Assembly (NCBI RefSeq): GCF_900188205.1
Contig: NZ_FZOH01000003.1
Span: forward strand, 84,539-148,538
DNA length: 64,000 bases
Direction of reading: 5' to 3'
Source: Geodermatophilus saharensis
Lineage (GTDB): Bacteria; Actinomycetota; Actinomycetes; Mycobacteriales; Geodermatophilaceae
In this document: piece by piece, positions 7,988-15,781 of the stretch
Layout: every line of letters starts with the position of its first letter
Numbering within the stretch: position 1 is the first letter of the stretch
Notes under the pieces: model-generated
Told to the model about the DNA's origin: nothing
The model's database searches: none
What the model saw: the letters and a program-made list of their open reading frames with translations, nothing else
Program-made: the position numbers and the translations under genes

Positions 7988-7993
7988 GCGGGC

Positions 7994-10900
7994 ATGGCCT
8001 CCGCGGAGCTGCACGTGCCCGTCCACCCCGTCCGGTTCGTCACCGCGGCGAGCCTGTTCGACGGGCACGACGCGGCGATCAACGTCATGCGCCGGCTGCT
8101 GCAGAGCCAGGGCGCGGAGGTGGTCCACCTGGGCCACGACCGGTCGGTCGACGCCGTCGTCCGGGCCGCGCTGGAGGAGGACGTGCAGGGCGTCGCGATC
8201 TCCTCCTACCAGGGCGGGCACGTCGAGTACTTCAGCTACCTCAAGGAGCGGCTGGCCGAGGTCGGCGCCGGGCACGTGCAGGTGTTCGGCGGCGGCGGGG
8301 GCGTGATCGTGCCCGAGGAGATCGCGCTGCTGGCCGAGCGCGGCGTGCGGGTGTTCAGCCCCGAGGACGGCGCCCGGCTGGGCCTGCCGGGGATGATCAA
8401 CGAGCTGATCCGCGCCTGCGACGTCGACCTCACCGCGCAGCGGCCCGACGTCGAGGCGCTGCTCACCGGCGACCCGCGGGCGCTGGCCCGGGCGATCAGC
8501 GTGCTGGAGGCCGGTGCCGACGCCGACCTCGCCGCCCGGGTCCGCGAGGCCGCCGCCGGGCGCACCGTGCCGGTCCTCGGCATCACCGGCACCGGCGGGT
8601 CGGGCAAGTCCTCCCTCACCGACGAGCTGCTGCGCCGGCTGCGCCGCGACCAGGAGGACAAGCTGCGGGTCGCCGTCGTCGCGATCGACCCCACCCGCCG
8701 CCGCGGCGGGGGAGCGCTGCTCGGCGACCGGATCCGGATGAACGCGCTGGAGTCCGGCGAGGGGTCGCACACCTTCTTCCGCTCGATGGCCACCCGCACC
8801 GCCGGCGCGCAGGTGCCCCAGCACCTCGACGACGTCATCGCCGCGGTCAAGGCCGCCGGGTTCGACCTCGTCGTCGTCGAGACGCCGGGCATCGGGCAGG
8901 GCGACGCGGCGATCGTGCCGTTCAGCGACGTTTCGCTCTACGTCATGACGCCGGAGTTCGGTGCCGCCTCGCAGCTCGAGAAGATCGACATGCTCGACCT
9001 CGCCGACGTCGTGGCGATCAACAAGTTCGAGCGGCGCGGTGCCGAGGACGCCCGCCGCGACGTGGCCCGTCAGATGGTGCGCAACCGCGAGGCGTTCGGG
9101 CAGCCGTGGGAGCAGATGCCGGTGTTCGGCACCAGCGCCGCCCGGTTCGACGACGACGGCGTCACCGCGCTCTACCAGCACCTGCTCGGCCTGCTGGTGG
9201 AGCAGGGCCTGCCCGCCGGCGCGGGCGTGCTGCCGCGGGTCGACGTCCGCGCCTCGACCGGGCTGTCGAGCGTCGTGCCGTCGTCGCGGGCGCGCTACCT
9301 CGCCGAGGTCGCCGACGCCGTCCGCGGCCACCACCGGGTCACCGAGGAGCAGGCCGCGCTCGCCCGGCGCCGGCAGCACCTGACCACCGCGGCCGGCGTG
9401 CTGGAGGGCGCGGCCGCCGAGGCGGCGCGGGAGGCGGCGGAGGCCGCCGCGCGGGAGCTGCTGCCCGAGGTGCGCACCCTGCTCGAGGAGTGGCCGGCCC
9501 GGGTGGAGCAGTACTCCGGGGACGAGTACGTCTACACGGTGCGCGGCACGGAGGTCCGCACGCCGCTGACCCGCGAGACGCTCAGCGGGACGAAGGTGCC
9601 GCGGGTGGCGCTGCCGCGCACCACCGACGACGCCGACCTGCTGCGCTTCCTGCGGCGGGAGAACCTGCCCGGCGCCTTCCCCTACACGGCCGGCGTCTTC
9701 CCGTTCAAGCGCACCGGCGAGGCGCCGGCGCGGATGTTCGCCGGCGAGGGCGACGCCTTCCGCACCAACCGGCGGTTCCGGGTGCTGTCGGCCGGCAGCG
9801 AGGCCACCCGGCTGTCCACGGCGTTCGACTCGGTGACCCTCTACGGCCGCGACCCCGACCCGCGTCCCGACGTCTACGGCAAGGTCGGCACCTCCGGCGT
9901 CTCGATCGCCACGCTCGACGACATGCGGGTGCTCTACGACGGGTTCGACCTGTGTGCCCCGACCACGTCGGTGTCGATGACCATCAACGGGCCGGCGCCC
10001 GCGGTGCTGGCGATGTTCCTCAACACCGCGATCGAGCAGCGGCTGGACCGCTTCCGCGAGGAGGAGGGCCGCGAGCCCGACGCGGGGGAGGCCGAGGAGA
10101 TCCGCGCCTGGGTGTTGTCCACCGTCCGCGGGACGGTGCAGGCCGACATCCTCAAGGAGGACCAGGGCCAGAACACCTGCATCTTCTCCACCGAGTTCGC
10201 GCTGCGCTGCATGGCCGACATCCAGCAGTGGTTCATCGACCACCGGGTGCGCAACTTCTACTCGGTGTCGATCTCCGGCTACCACATCGCCGAGGCCGGG
10301 GCGAACCCGATCAGCCAGCTCGCCTTCACGCTGGCCAACGGCTTCACCTACGTCGAGGCCTACCTCGCGCGCGGCATGGCCATCGACGACTTCGCGCCGA
10401 ACCTGAGCTTCTTCTTCTCCAACGGCATGGACGCCGAGTACACGGTCATCGGCCGGGTGGCGCGGCGGATCTGGGCCGTGGCGATGCGCGACCGCTACGG
10501 CGCGAACGCCCGCTCCCAGCAGCTGAAGTACCACGTGCAGACCTCGGGACGGTCGCTGCACGCGCAGGAGATGGACTTCAACGACATCCGCACCACCCTG
10601 CAGGCGCTGTGCGCGATCTACGACAACGCCAACAGCCTGCACACCAACGCCTACGACGAGGCGGTGACCACGCCGTCGGAGCACTCGGTGCGCCGGGCGC
10701 TGGCCATCCAGATGATCATCGACCGGGAGTGGGGCCTGGCGGGCAACGAGAACCCGCTGCAGGGGTCGGCGATCGTCGAGGAGCTCACCGACCTGGTCGA
10801 GGAGGCGGTGCTGGCCGAGTTCGACCGGATCGCCGAGCGCGGCGGGGTGCTGGGCGCCATGGAGACCGGCTACCAGCGCGGCCGGATCCAGGACGAGTCG

Positions 10901-11230
10901 ATGCTCTACGAGCACCGCAAGCACGACGGCTCGCTGCCGATCGTCGGCGTCAACACCTTCCTCGACCCGCACCGGGACTCCGGCCCACCCAAGCCTCTGG
11001 AGCTCGCCCGGGCCACCGAGGAGGAGAAGCAGTCACAGCTGCGCCGGCTCGCCGACTTCCAGGCCCGGCACGCCGACGAGGCACCGGCGGCGCTGGCCGC
11101 GCTGCAGCAGGCGGCGACGTCGGGCGGCAACGTGTTCGCCGCCCTCATGGACGCCGTCCGGGTGTGCTCGCTGGGCCAGATCAGCGAGGCGTTCTTCGAG
11201 GTGGGCGGCCAGTACCGGCGCAACGTGTGA
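7994..11230 (+). CDS. icmF: Fused isobutyryl-CoA mutase (IcmF)
   Basis: A 1078-residue adenosylcobalamin-dependent fusion enzyme that interconverts isobutyryl-CoA and n-butyryl-CoA, linking valine and fatty-acid carbon. The N-terminal B12-binding domain has the cobalt-ligand motif DGHDAA (His25) and a GGGGG loop near residue 95. The middle G-protein chaperone domain (MeaB-like) has the P-loop GTGGSGKSSL near residue 200 and the NKFERR specificity element. From about residue 510 comes the substrate-binding TIM barrel with FPYTAGVFPFKR, the form seen in IcmF rather than methylmalonyl-CoA mutase. Length matches the family (about 1090). The BtuF-like gene is coupled to it by a GTGA overlap. Confidence 0.93.
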   Translation: MASAELHVPVHPVRFVTAASLFDGHDAAINVMRRLLQSQGAEVVHLGHDRSVDAVVRAALEEDVQGVAISSYQGGHVEYFSYLKERLAEVGAGHVQVFGGGGGVIVPEEIALLAERGVRVFSPEDGARLGLPGMINELIRACDVDLTAQRPDVEALLTGDPRALARAISVLEAGADADLAARVREAAAGRTVPVLGITGTGGSGKSSLTDELLRRLRRDQEDKLRVAVVAIDPTRRRGGGALLGDRIRMNALESGEGSHTFFRSMATRTAGAQVPQHLDDVIAAVKAAGFDLVVVETPGIGQGDAAIVPFSDVSLYVMTPEFGAASQLEKIDMLDLADVVAINKFERRGAEDARRDVARQMVRNREAFGQPWEQMPVFGTSAARFDDDGVTALYQHLLGLLVEQGLPAGAGVLPRVDVRASTGLSSVVPSSRARYLAEVADAVRGHHRVTEEQAALARRRQHLTTAAGVLEGAAAEAAREAAEAAARELLPEVRTLLEEWPARVEQYSGDEYVYTVRGTEVRTPLTRETLSGTKVPRVALPRTTDDADLLRFLRRENLPGAFPYTAGVFPFKRTGEAPARMFAGEGDAFRTNRRFRVLSAGSEATRLSTAFDSVTLYGRDPDPRPDVYGKVGTSGVSIATLDDMRVLYDGFDLCAPTTSVSMTINGPAPAVLAMFLNTAIEQRLDRFREEEGREPDAGEAEEIRAWVLSTVRGTVQADILKEDQGQNTCIFSTEFALRCMADIQQWFIDHRVRNFYSVSISGYHIAEAGANPISQLAFTLANGFTYVEAYLARGMAIDDFAPNLSFFFSNGMDAEYTVIGRVARRIWAVAMRDRYGANARSQQLKYHVQTSGRSLHAQEMDFNDIRTTLQALCAIYDNANSLHTNAYDEAVTTPSEHSVRRALAIQMIIDREWGLAGNENPLQGSAIVEELTDLVEEAVLAEFDRIAERGGVLGAMETGYQRGRIQDESMLYEHRKHDGSLPIVGVNTFLDPHRDSGPPKPLELARATEEEKQSQLRRLADFQARHADEAPAALAALQQAATSGGNVFAALMDAVRVCSLGQISEAFFEVGGQYRRNV

Positions 11231-12030
11231 GCGCGGACCCCCCGCCCGACAGGTGCCAATATCGCGATATTTGCTCCGTCGACGACCTGGGCCACCCGGT
11301 CGCGCTGCCGCGGCCGCCCCGGCGGATCGTGTCGCTGGTGCCCTCGCTGACCGAGGCGCTGGCGGTCACCGTCCCGGAGCGGCTGGTCGGCGCCACCGAC
11401 TGGTGCACCCACCCGGCCGGCCTGGACGTGGCGCGGGTCCGCGGCACGAAGAACCCCGACCGGGCGGCCATCGAGGCGCTCGCGCCCGACCTCGTCGTGT
11501 GCAACCGGGAGGAGAACCGGCGTCTCGACGTCGACCGGCTGCGTGCGGCCGGCGTGCCGGTCTGGGTGACGGTCATCGAGTCGGTGGACGAGGCGCTGGC
11601 CTCGATGCGGCGGCTGTCCGCCGAGGCGCTCGGCGTCGGCGAGCCGGCCTGGCTGACCGCGGCGGCCGCCGAGTGGGCGCGGCCGGTGCCGGCGCCGCCG
11701 CTGCGCTGCGCCGTCCCGGTCTGGCGCGACCCGTGGATGGTCGTGGGCCCGCGCACCTTCACCGGGGACGTGCTGGCACGGCTGGGGCTGGTCAACGTGT
11801 TCGTGGCGGGGGAGGACCGCTATCCGCACGTGGCGGTCGACGACGTCCTGGCCGCGCGGCCCGACGTCGTCCTGCTGCCCGACGAGCCCTACCCGTTCAC
11901 CGCCGACGACGGCCCGGAGGCCCTCCCCGGCGTCCGGTCGGTGCTGGTGTCGGGCCGGGCGCTGACCTGGTACGGGCCCTCGCTGACCACCGCCCGCGCC
12001 GACCTGCTCACCGCTCTCGGCCCCCGCTGA
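11227..12030 (+). CDS. BtuF-like helical-backbone metal/cobalamin-binding protein without signal peptide
   Basis: A 267-residue protein of the periplasmic-binding, helical-backbone metal receptor group, with RRIVSLVPSLTE at the start of the domain, ATDWCTHPAG and TKNPDRAAIEALAPDLVV. Relatives bind cobalamin or iron chelates at the cell surface. This one has no signal peptide or lipobox, so it should be cytoplasmic. The GTG overlaps the stop of the B12-dependent mutase, making cobalamin the most plausible ligand (inference). An AT-rich palindrome lies within its codons 11-15. No ABC transporter genes adjoin it. Confidence 0.8.
   Translation: MSADPPPDRCQYRDICSVDDLGHPVALPRPPRRIVSLVPSLTEALAVTVPERLVGATDWCTHPAGLDVARVRGTKNPDRAAIEALAPDLVVCNREENRRLDVDRLRAAGVPVWVTVIESVDEALASMRRLSAEALGVGEPAWLTAAAAEWARPVPAPPLRCAVPVWRDPWMVVGPRTFTGDVLARLGLVNVFVAGEDRYPHVAVDDVLAARPDVVLLPDEPYPFTADDGPEALPGVRSVLVSGRALTWYGPSLTTARADLLTALGPR
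11258..11271. promoter_or_regulatory. AT-rich perfect palindrome, possible operator
   Basis: AATATCGCGATATT is a perfect 14-bp palindrome and is strikingly AT-rich for this DNA. It lies inside the first codons of the BtuF-like gene, encoding part of Gln-Tyr-Arg-Asp-Ile, just after the mutase stop. Palindromes of this form are typical binding sites of dimeric regulators. It may control a secondary promoter or act as a roadblock. No matching regulator gene lies beside it. Confidence 0.4.
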
Positions 12031-12913
12031 GGCGCCGGCCAGGGAGCTCGCCCGTCGCGGGCGCCGCCACGCCGGTGGCCGACCGCAGATCGGGGTCGCG
12101 GGCGGCGAGCACCTGGGACAGGCGCAGGAACAGCGACGGCGACAGCCGCATCAGGCGCCACGCGATGCGGGCCTGCCGGGGCGCGACGACGATCGGCCGG
12201 TTCCGGTCGACCCCGCGCAGGACGTCGGCGGCCAGGTCGTCGGCGTCGTGGAGCCGGCCCCCGTTCAGCTTCCGGATCACCGTCCGGACGTCGATCGCCT
12301 CGACGCTCGGCAGCCGCGGGAGGTCCGGTGGCATCCCCCTGTCCAGCATCGGGGTGTCCACTCCGCCGGGACACACCACGGTCACCCGCACCCCGTGGGA
12401 GGCGGCCTCCCCGCGCAGCGCCAGCGAGAGGCCGACGACCCCCCACTTCGTCATGGCGTAGGGAGCGAACCCCGGGTTGGGCAGCAACCCGGCCACCGAC
12501 GCGGTGTTGACGATGTGCCCGGCTCCCTGGCGCACCATCACCGGGTAGGCGGCGTGCACGCCGTGCACCACGCCCCGCAGGTTCACGTCGACGGCCCGGT
12601 CCCAGTGGGCCAGGGACAGCTCCTCGATGCGGCCGCCGATGCCCACGCCGGCGTTGTTGAACAGCAGGTCGAGCCGGCCGTACCGCGACGCGGTGCCCGC
12701 CACCAGGCCCCCGACGGCCGCCGCGTCCCGCACGTCCAGCTCGGCGCCGGAGGCCGCGCCCGGTCCACCCGCGGCGACCTGCTCCGCGACCCGGGCCGCC
12801 GCCGCGCCGTCGGTGCCCGTGAGGACCACCGTGTCGCCGCGACGCACCAGCGCCGCGCTCAGCGCCCGTCCGATCCCCGAGGTCCCGCCGGTCACGATCG
12901 CCACGCGCGGCAC
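12008..12913 (-). CDS. Short-chain dehydrogenase/reductase
   Basis: A 301-residue classical SDR oxidoreductase. The NAD(P)-binding TGGTSGIG is at residues 8-15 and NNAG at 86-89. The catalytic triad is Ser139, Tyr152 and Lys156 (YAMTK). After the core of about 240 residues comes an extra C-terminal region with RNRPIVVAPRQARIAWRLMRL, common in SDRs of the actinobacterial acyl or steroid type. Substrate is unknown. The GTG is chosen because a GGAGGT ribosome binding site lies five bases upstream. Its 3' end overlaps that of the convergent BtuF-like gene by 23 bp. Confidence 0.9.
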   Translation of the reverse strand: MPRVAIVTGGTSGIGRALSAALVRRGDTVVLTGTDGAAAARVAEQVAAGGPGAASGAELDVRDAAAVGGLVAGTASRYGRLDLLFNNAGVGIGGRIEELSLAHWDRAVDVNLRGVVHGVHAAYPVMVRQGAGHIVNTASVAGLLPNPGFAPYAMTKWGVVGLSLALRGEAASHGVRVTVVCPGGVDTPMLDRGMPPDLPRLPSVEAIDVRTVIRKLNGGRLHDADDLAADVLRGVDRNRPIVVAPRQARIAWRLMRLSPSLFLRLSQVLAARDPDLRSATGVAAPATGELPGRRLSGGRER

Positions 12914-13085
12914 GGTCCACCTCCGGCTGCCCGGCTCCGTCGACGTCCCCCGCGCCGGCCAGCGTGGCCCGCCTCCCGGCCCCGGGCAACCGTCCCGGCT
13001 CCGCCGGGCACGCGGCGGTGACGCGGCGGTGACGCGCCCTGCGGACGATGGGACGGGCGCATCGGGTCGACGTCGGGGAGGCGAG

Positions 13086-13295
13086 ATGGCGCGGTCGGGG
13101 TCGCGAGACGAGGACAACGGGTCCTTCGCGCCCGTCCGGTCCGACCAGTACGAGACCGGGCCCGGCTTCGAGTCGGCGGAGGTCGTGACGGCGGAGCGGA
13201 CGGACGGGCGCCACCTGCGCCGCGAGCCGTCCGAGGTCCCCGACGCGATCCGCCGGCCGCTGGCCGAGCGCATCCGCGAGCAGGACGGGAGCTGA
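13086..13295 (+). CDS. Small hydrophilic protein, unknown
   Basis: A 69-residue charged protein with no hydrophobic segment and no family I recognise. It looks largely disordered, with Asp/Glu- and Arg-rich stretches (SRDEDNGSF, REPSEVPDAIRRPLAERIRE). The ATG has a good GGGAGG ribosome binding site seven bases upstream. The next gene starts two bases after its stop, so the two are probably co-expressed. An 11-bp direct repeat GCGGCGGTGAC lies in the upstream region near 13012-13034. Confidence 0.6.
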   Translation: MARSGSRDEDNGSFAPVRSDQYETGPGFESAEVVTAERTDGRHLRREPSEVPDAIRRPLAERIREQDGS

Positions 13296-13297
13296 CC

Positions 13298-13651
13298 GTG
13301 GCGGACGTGCGGTTCACCAACTCCCACGGCAGCCGGGTGTTCGTCGCCTACATGCGCCTCGACCACGACTGCGGCTTCTGCGGTGACCCGTGGGACGTCC
13401 GCGGGTGGGTCGTCCTGGACCCGGGCGAGACGGAGACGCGGCCGAACGACACGGGCAACCGGTGGTTCTACTACTACGCCGAGGGTGAGGACGGCTCGGT
13501 GTGGGCGGGGCCGTTCCCCGCGGAGGTCCGGCAGGCCCGGTTCGACAAGTGCGCGTGCCTCGGCGTCCTGCAGGGCGGCGTCAACCCGTACCACGAGGTG
13601 GGCATGCGGCAACTGGACCTCGACCGGTTCGGCGGCGTCACCTTCACCTGA
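13298..13651 (+). CDS. DUF1036-like small protein
   Basis: A 117-residue protein resembling DUF1036: an N-terminal strand VRFTNSHGSRVFVAYM, then RGWVVLDPGE and a YYYAEGEDGSVWAGPF segment. It carries four cysteines in two pairs (CGFC and CAC), suggesting metal binding or a disulfide. No signal peptide is visible, although several DUF1036 relatives are exported. The GTG starts two bases after the preceding small gene. Function is unknown. Confidence 0.65.
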   Translation: MADVRFTNSHGSRVFVAYMRLDHDCGFCGDPWDVRGWVVLDPGETETRPNDTGNRWFYYYAEGEDGSVWAGPFPAEVRQARFDKCACLGVLQGGVNPYHEVGMRQLDLDRFGGVTFT

Positions 13652-13663
13652 CCCCCGACCGGG

Positions 13664-14200
13664 TCACCGCAGCGACGCGTCCAGCCCGCGGATCAGCTCC
13701 CCGGCCCGCCCGCCGCCGGGCGGGGCGGGCGGGTAGCGGCGCAGCACGTCGACCACGACGGGACCGGCGAGGTGCCGCGCCCGCGCGAGGTGGTCGGCAG
13801 CGGCGGCGGGATCGTCCCCCGTGGCGAGCTCGAACGCCCGCGCGGCGTGCGCGGCCGCCCCGAGGACGTGCCGGACCTGCGTCGCCTTCGGCAGCGGGTG
13901 CAGGAACGCCGCGCCGGCCGCGTCGAGGGCCGCCCGCGCGGCGGCGTCCGCGGTGGCCAGCCCGGCGTCGCGGGCCTCCCGGGCGGCCCGCTGCGCGTCC
14001 CACGCGCGGTCCCGGAGCGCCTTCGTCCGCTCCGCGCCGTCGGCGAAGGCCTGCGCGGCGTCGACCGCGGCCCGGGGGCGCGGGTCGCCGGGTCGGTCGC
14101 GCTCGAAGAGCGCCAGCGCCGGCCGCGCGCACGCCGCCGCGAAGGCGGCGACCGCGCGCAGCTCGGCCCGGCTCAGCTCGAGCGTCGGACCGTCCGTCAC
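13664..14200 (-). CDS. Imm5-like putative immunity protein
   Basis: A 178-residue all-helical protein resembling the Imm5 family of predicted polymorphic-toxin immunity proteins. Matching features are LRAVAAFAAACARPALALFE, DPRPRAAVDAAQAFADG, RTKALRDRAWDAQRAARE and HPLPKATQVRHVLGAAAHAARA, ending RYPPAPPGGGRAGELIRGLD. Immunity is a family-level prediction only. No toxin gene is nearby; the gene is the third in a TetR/enoyl-CoA hydratase operon with a 22-bp gap. It may be an orphan immunity gene or a member recruited to another role. Confidence 0.7.
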   Translation of the reverse strand: MTDGPTLELSRAELRAVAAFAAACARPALALFERDRPGDPRPRAAVDAAQAFADGAERTKALRDRAWDAQRAAREARDAGLATADAAARAALDAAGAAFLHPLPKATQVRHVLGAAAHAARAFELATGDDPAAAADHLARARHLAGPVVVDVLRRYPPAPPGGGRAGELIRGLDASLR

Positions 14201-14222
14201 GGGGCGCCTGCTGCCCGGCCGG

Positions 14223-14894
14223 TCAGCCGACGGGCGCGGTGCGGCCCCGCAGCAGCGCGAGGACCGGGGCGTACAGGCGGGACTTGATCGTGCCGAGGAC
14301 CGGGCCGGCCTTGCCGGCGTGCGCGGCGGCGAGCTCGACGGCGGCCGAGCGGACGGCGTCCTCGCCGACGGCGGCGTCGACGATCCCCGCGGCGAGCGCG
14401 TCGGAGCCGCCGTAGCGGCGTCCGGTGGTCATCGCCACGTGCGCCACCTGCGGGCTGAGCCGGGCCTGGATCAGCGCGGACATGCCGGGGCTGAACGGCA
14501 GGTCGATGTCGATCTCCGGCAGGCACCAGAACCCGCGGTCGGCCCGCATGACCCGCTGGTCGTGCGCCAGGGCGAGCATCGCGCCGGCGGCGAACGCGTG
14601 GCCCTGCACCGCGGCGACGGAGAAGACGGGGGAGCACAGCACCCGGGCGAACAGCCGCTCGACGGTGCCGAGGTAGGCCTCCCGCTGGTCGGCGTGGTCG
14701 AGCAGCCAGGCCAGGTCCAGGCCGTTGGAGAAGAACTTCCCCGTGGCCGCGGTGACCAGCGCGCGCGGCCCGTCGGCGCCCTCGACCTCGTCCAGGGCCG
14801 CGTCCACGGCGGCGAGCCAGTCGGGGGAGAAGCGGTTCTCGCCGTCGCCGAGGTCGAGCACGAAGACGTCGTCGTGGCGGTCGAGCGTGGGCAC
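14223..14894 (-). CDS. Enoyl-CoA hydratase/isomerase family protein
   Basis: A 223-residue crotonase-fold protein. The oxyanion-hole regions are visible as TGKFFSNGLDLAWL and VQGHAFAAGAMLALAHD, followed by the WCLPEIDIDLPFSPGM segment. It resembles the delta(3),delta(2)-enoyl-CoA isomerase-like branch more than classical hydratases. The usual catalytic Glu positions are not clearly preserved apart from PEID, so the exact reaction is uncertain. The GTG follows a GAGGAG site. It lies 21 bp after the TetR gene and is probably under its control. Confidence 0.85.
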   Translation of the reverse strand: MPTLDRHDDVFVLDLGDGENRFSPDWLAAVDAALDEVEGADGPRALVTAATGKFFSNGLDLAWLLDHADQREAYLGTVERLFARVLCSPVFSVAAVQGHAFAAGAMLALAHDQRVMRADRGFWCLPEIDIDLPFSPGMSALIQARLSPQVAHVAMTTGRRYGGSDALAAGIVDAAVGEDAVRSAAVELAAAHAGKAGPVLGTIKSRLYAPVLALLRGRTAPVG

Positions 14895-14915
14895 GGGGGC
14901 TCCTCGGGTCGGGGG

Positions 14916-15518
14916 TCAGGAGGGCAGGCCGCAGTCGACGACGGCGGCCACGGCGGCGGCGAGCTGGCTGCGGGTGTGCGGGCGCACCCGCCCGGCGCGG
15001 ATCTCGGGCAACAGCAGCGCGGTGGGCAGGCGGACGACGCAGGCGGTGACGACGCCGACCGCGGCGCCGTCGTCGCGGCCCCAGACCGTGCGGGCGAGCA
15101 GCTGCAGGGTGTCGAGCAGGGCCGTGTCGAGCGCGCGGAGGCCGTCGGCGACCTCCGGGGTGACGGCCTCGGTGAGCACCTCGTCGCGCTGCAGGCGGAA
15201 CAGCAGCTGCGCGGCCCGCAGCTCCCGCGCGGCCAGCCGGGCCGGGGCGTCGGCAGCGGCCTGCACCGCCCGCCGGCCGTCCCGGCCGGCCTCGGCCACG
15301 ACCGCCCGCTGCAGGTCGAGGAACTGCCGCGCGCGGCGCAGCCAGGCGGCGCCCACGACGGTCTCCAGCGAGCCGAAGGCGTGGTAGATGCTGCCGTTCG
15401 AAGCCCCGGACCGGGCCGCCAGCGCCCGGACGGTCAGCTGCGCGCGGCCCTGCTCCACGAGCAGCTCCTCGGCTGCGTCGAGCACCGCGTCGGGCGCGTG
15501 CACGCGGGGCCGGGGCAC
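14916..15518 (-). CDS. TetR family transcriptional regulator
   Basis: A 200-residue TetR-type repressor. The N-terminal DNA-binding domain contains LTVRALAARSGASNGSIYHAFGS (residues 28-50), and the rest is a helical ligand and dimerisation domain. The GTG at 15518 has a GAGGAG ribosome binding site at the right distance; an ATG at 15560 is also in frame. It heads an operon with the enoyl-CoA hydratase and the Imm5-like gene. A perfect 7-bp-arm inverted repeat lies 45 bp upstream and is the likely operator. A fatty acyl-CoA ligand would fit the operon but is inferred. Confidence 0.87.
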   Translation of the reverse strand: MPRPRVHAPDAVLDAAEELLVEQGRAQLTVRALAARSGASNGSIYHAFGSLETVVGAAWLRRARQFLDLQRAVVAEAGRDGRRAVQAAADAPARLAARELRAAQLLFRLQRDEVLTEAVTPEVADGLRALDTALLDTLQLLARTVWGRDDGAAVGVVTACVVRLPTALLLPEIRAGRVRPHTRSQLAAAVAAVVDCGLPS

Positions 15519-15562
15519 CGGCGACTCCTCGGGAGCGGTCGTGAGGGACGCCGGAAGCATAG

Positions 15563-15578
15563 TGGAGCACCTGCTCCA
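15563..15578. promoter_or_regulatory. Candidate TetR operator
   Basis: TGGAGCA-CC-TGCTCCA is a perfect inverted repeat with 7-bp arms and a 2-bp centre. It lies in the short leader or promoter zone of the TetR gene. Size, symmetry and position are what an autoregulating TetR-family repressor uses. Confidence 0.55.
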
Positions 15579-15781
15579 GAAGCGTCCGAGGCCCGTTGGG
15601 GCCGGAGGGTGAGCGGCTCTCGCGCGGGGCTGCGCACCGGTGACACAGTGTGCTTGGCCGATCACGAATCGGTCACGAGGGTGCACCGTCTCCTTCCCGG
15701 TCCGTGTGCTCTTCGTCACGCTCTGATCACGGAGGAGCACGCCGGAGGTTCCGGGAGCGCTCGCCTCCGCGGAGGAGCGTC

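Noticed and set aside
7904-7993. A cobalamin riboswitch upstream of icmF
   Set aside because: The spacer is only 90 bp, has no B12-box-like sequence, and the predicted transcript is leaderless.
7970-10972. A 1000-codon open frame on the strand opposite the mutase
   Set aside because: It mirrors the codon bias of icmF, shows no family motifs and lies wholly inside a certain gene. Long antisense frames are expected at this GC content.
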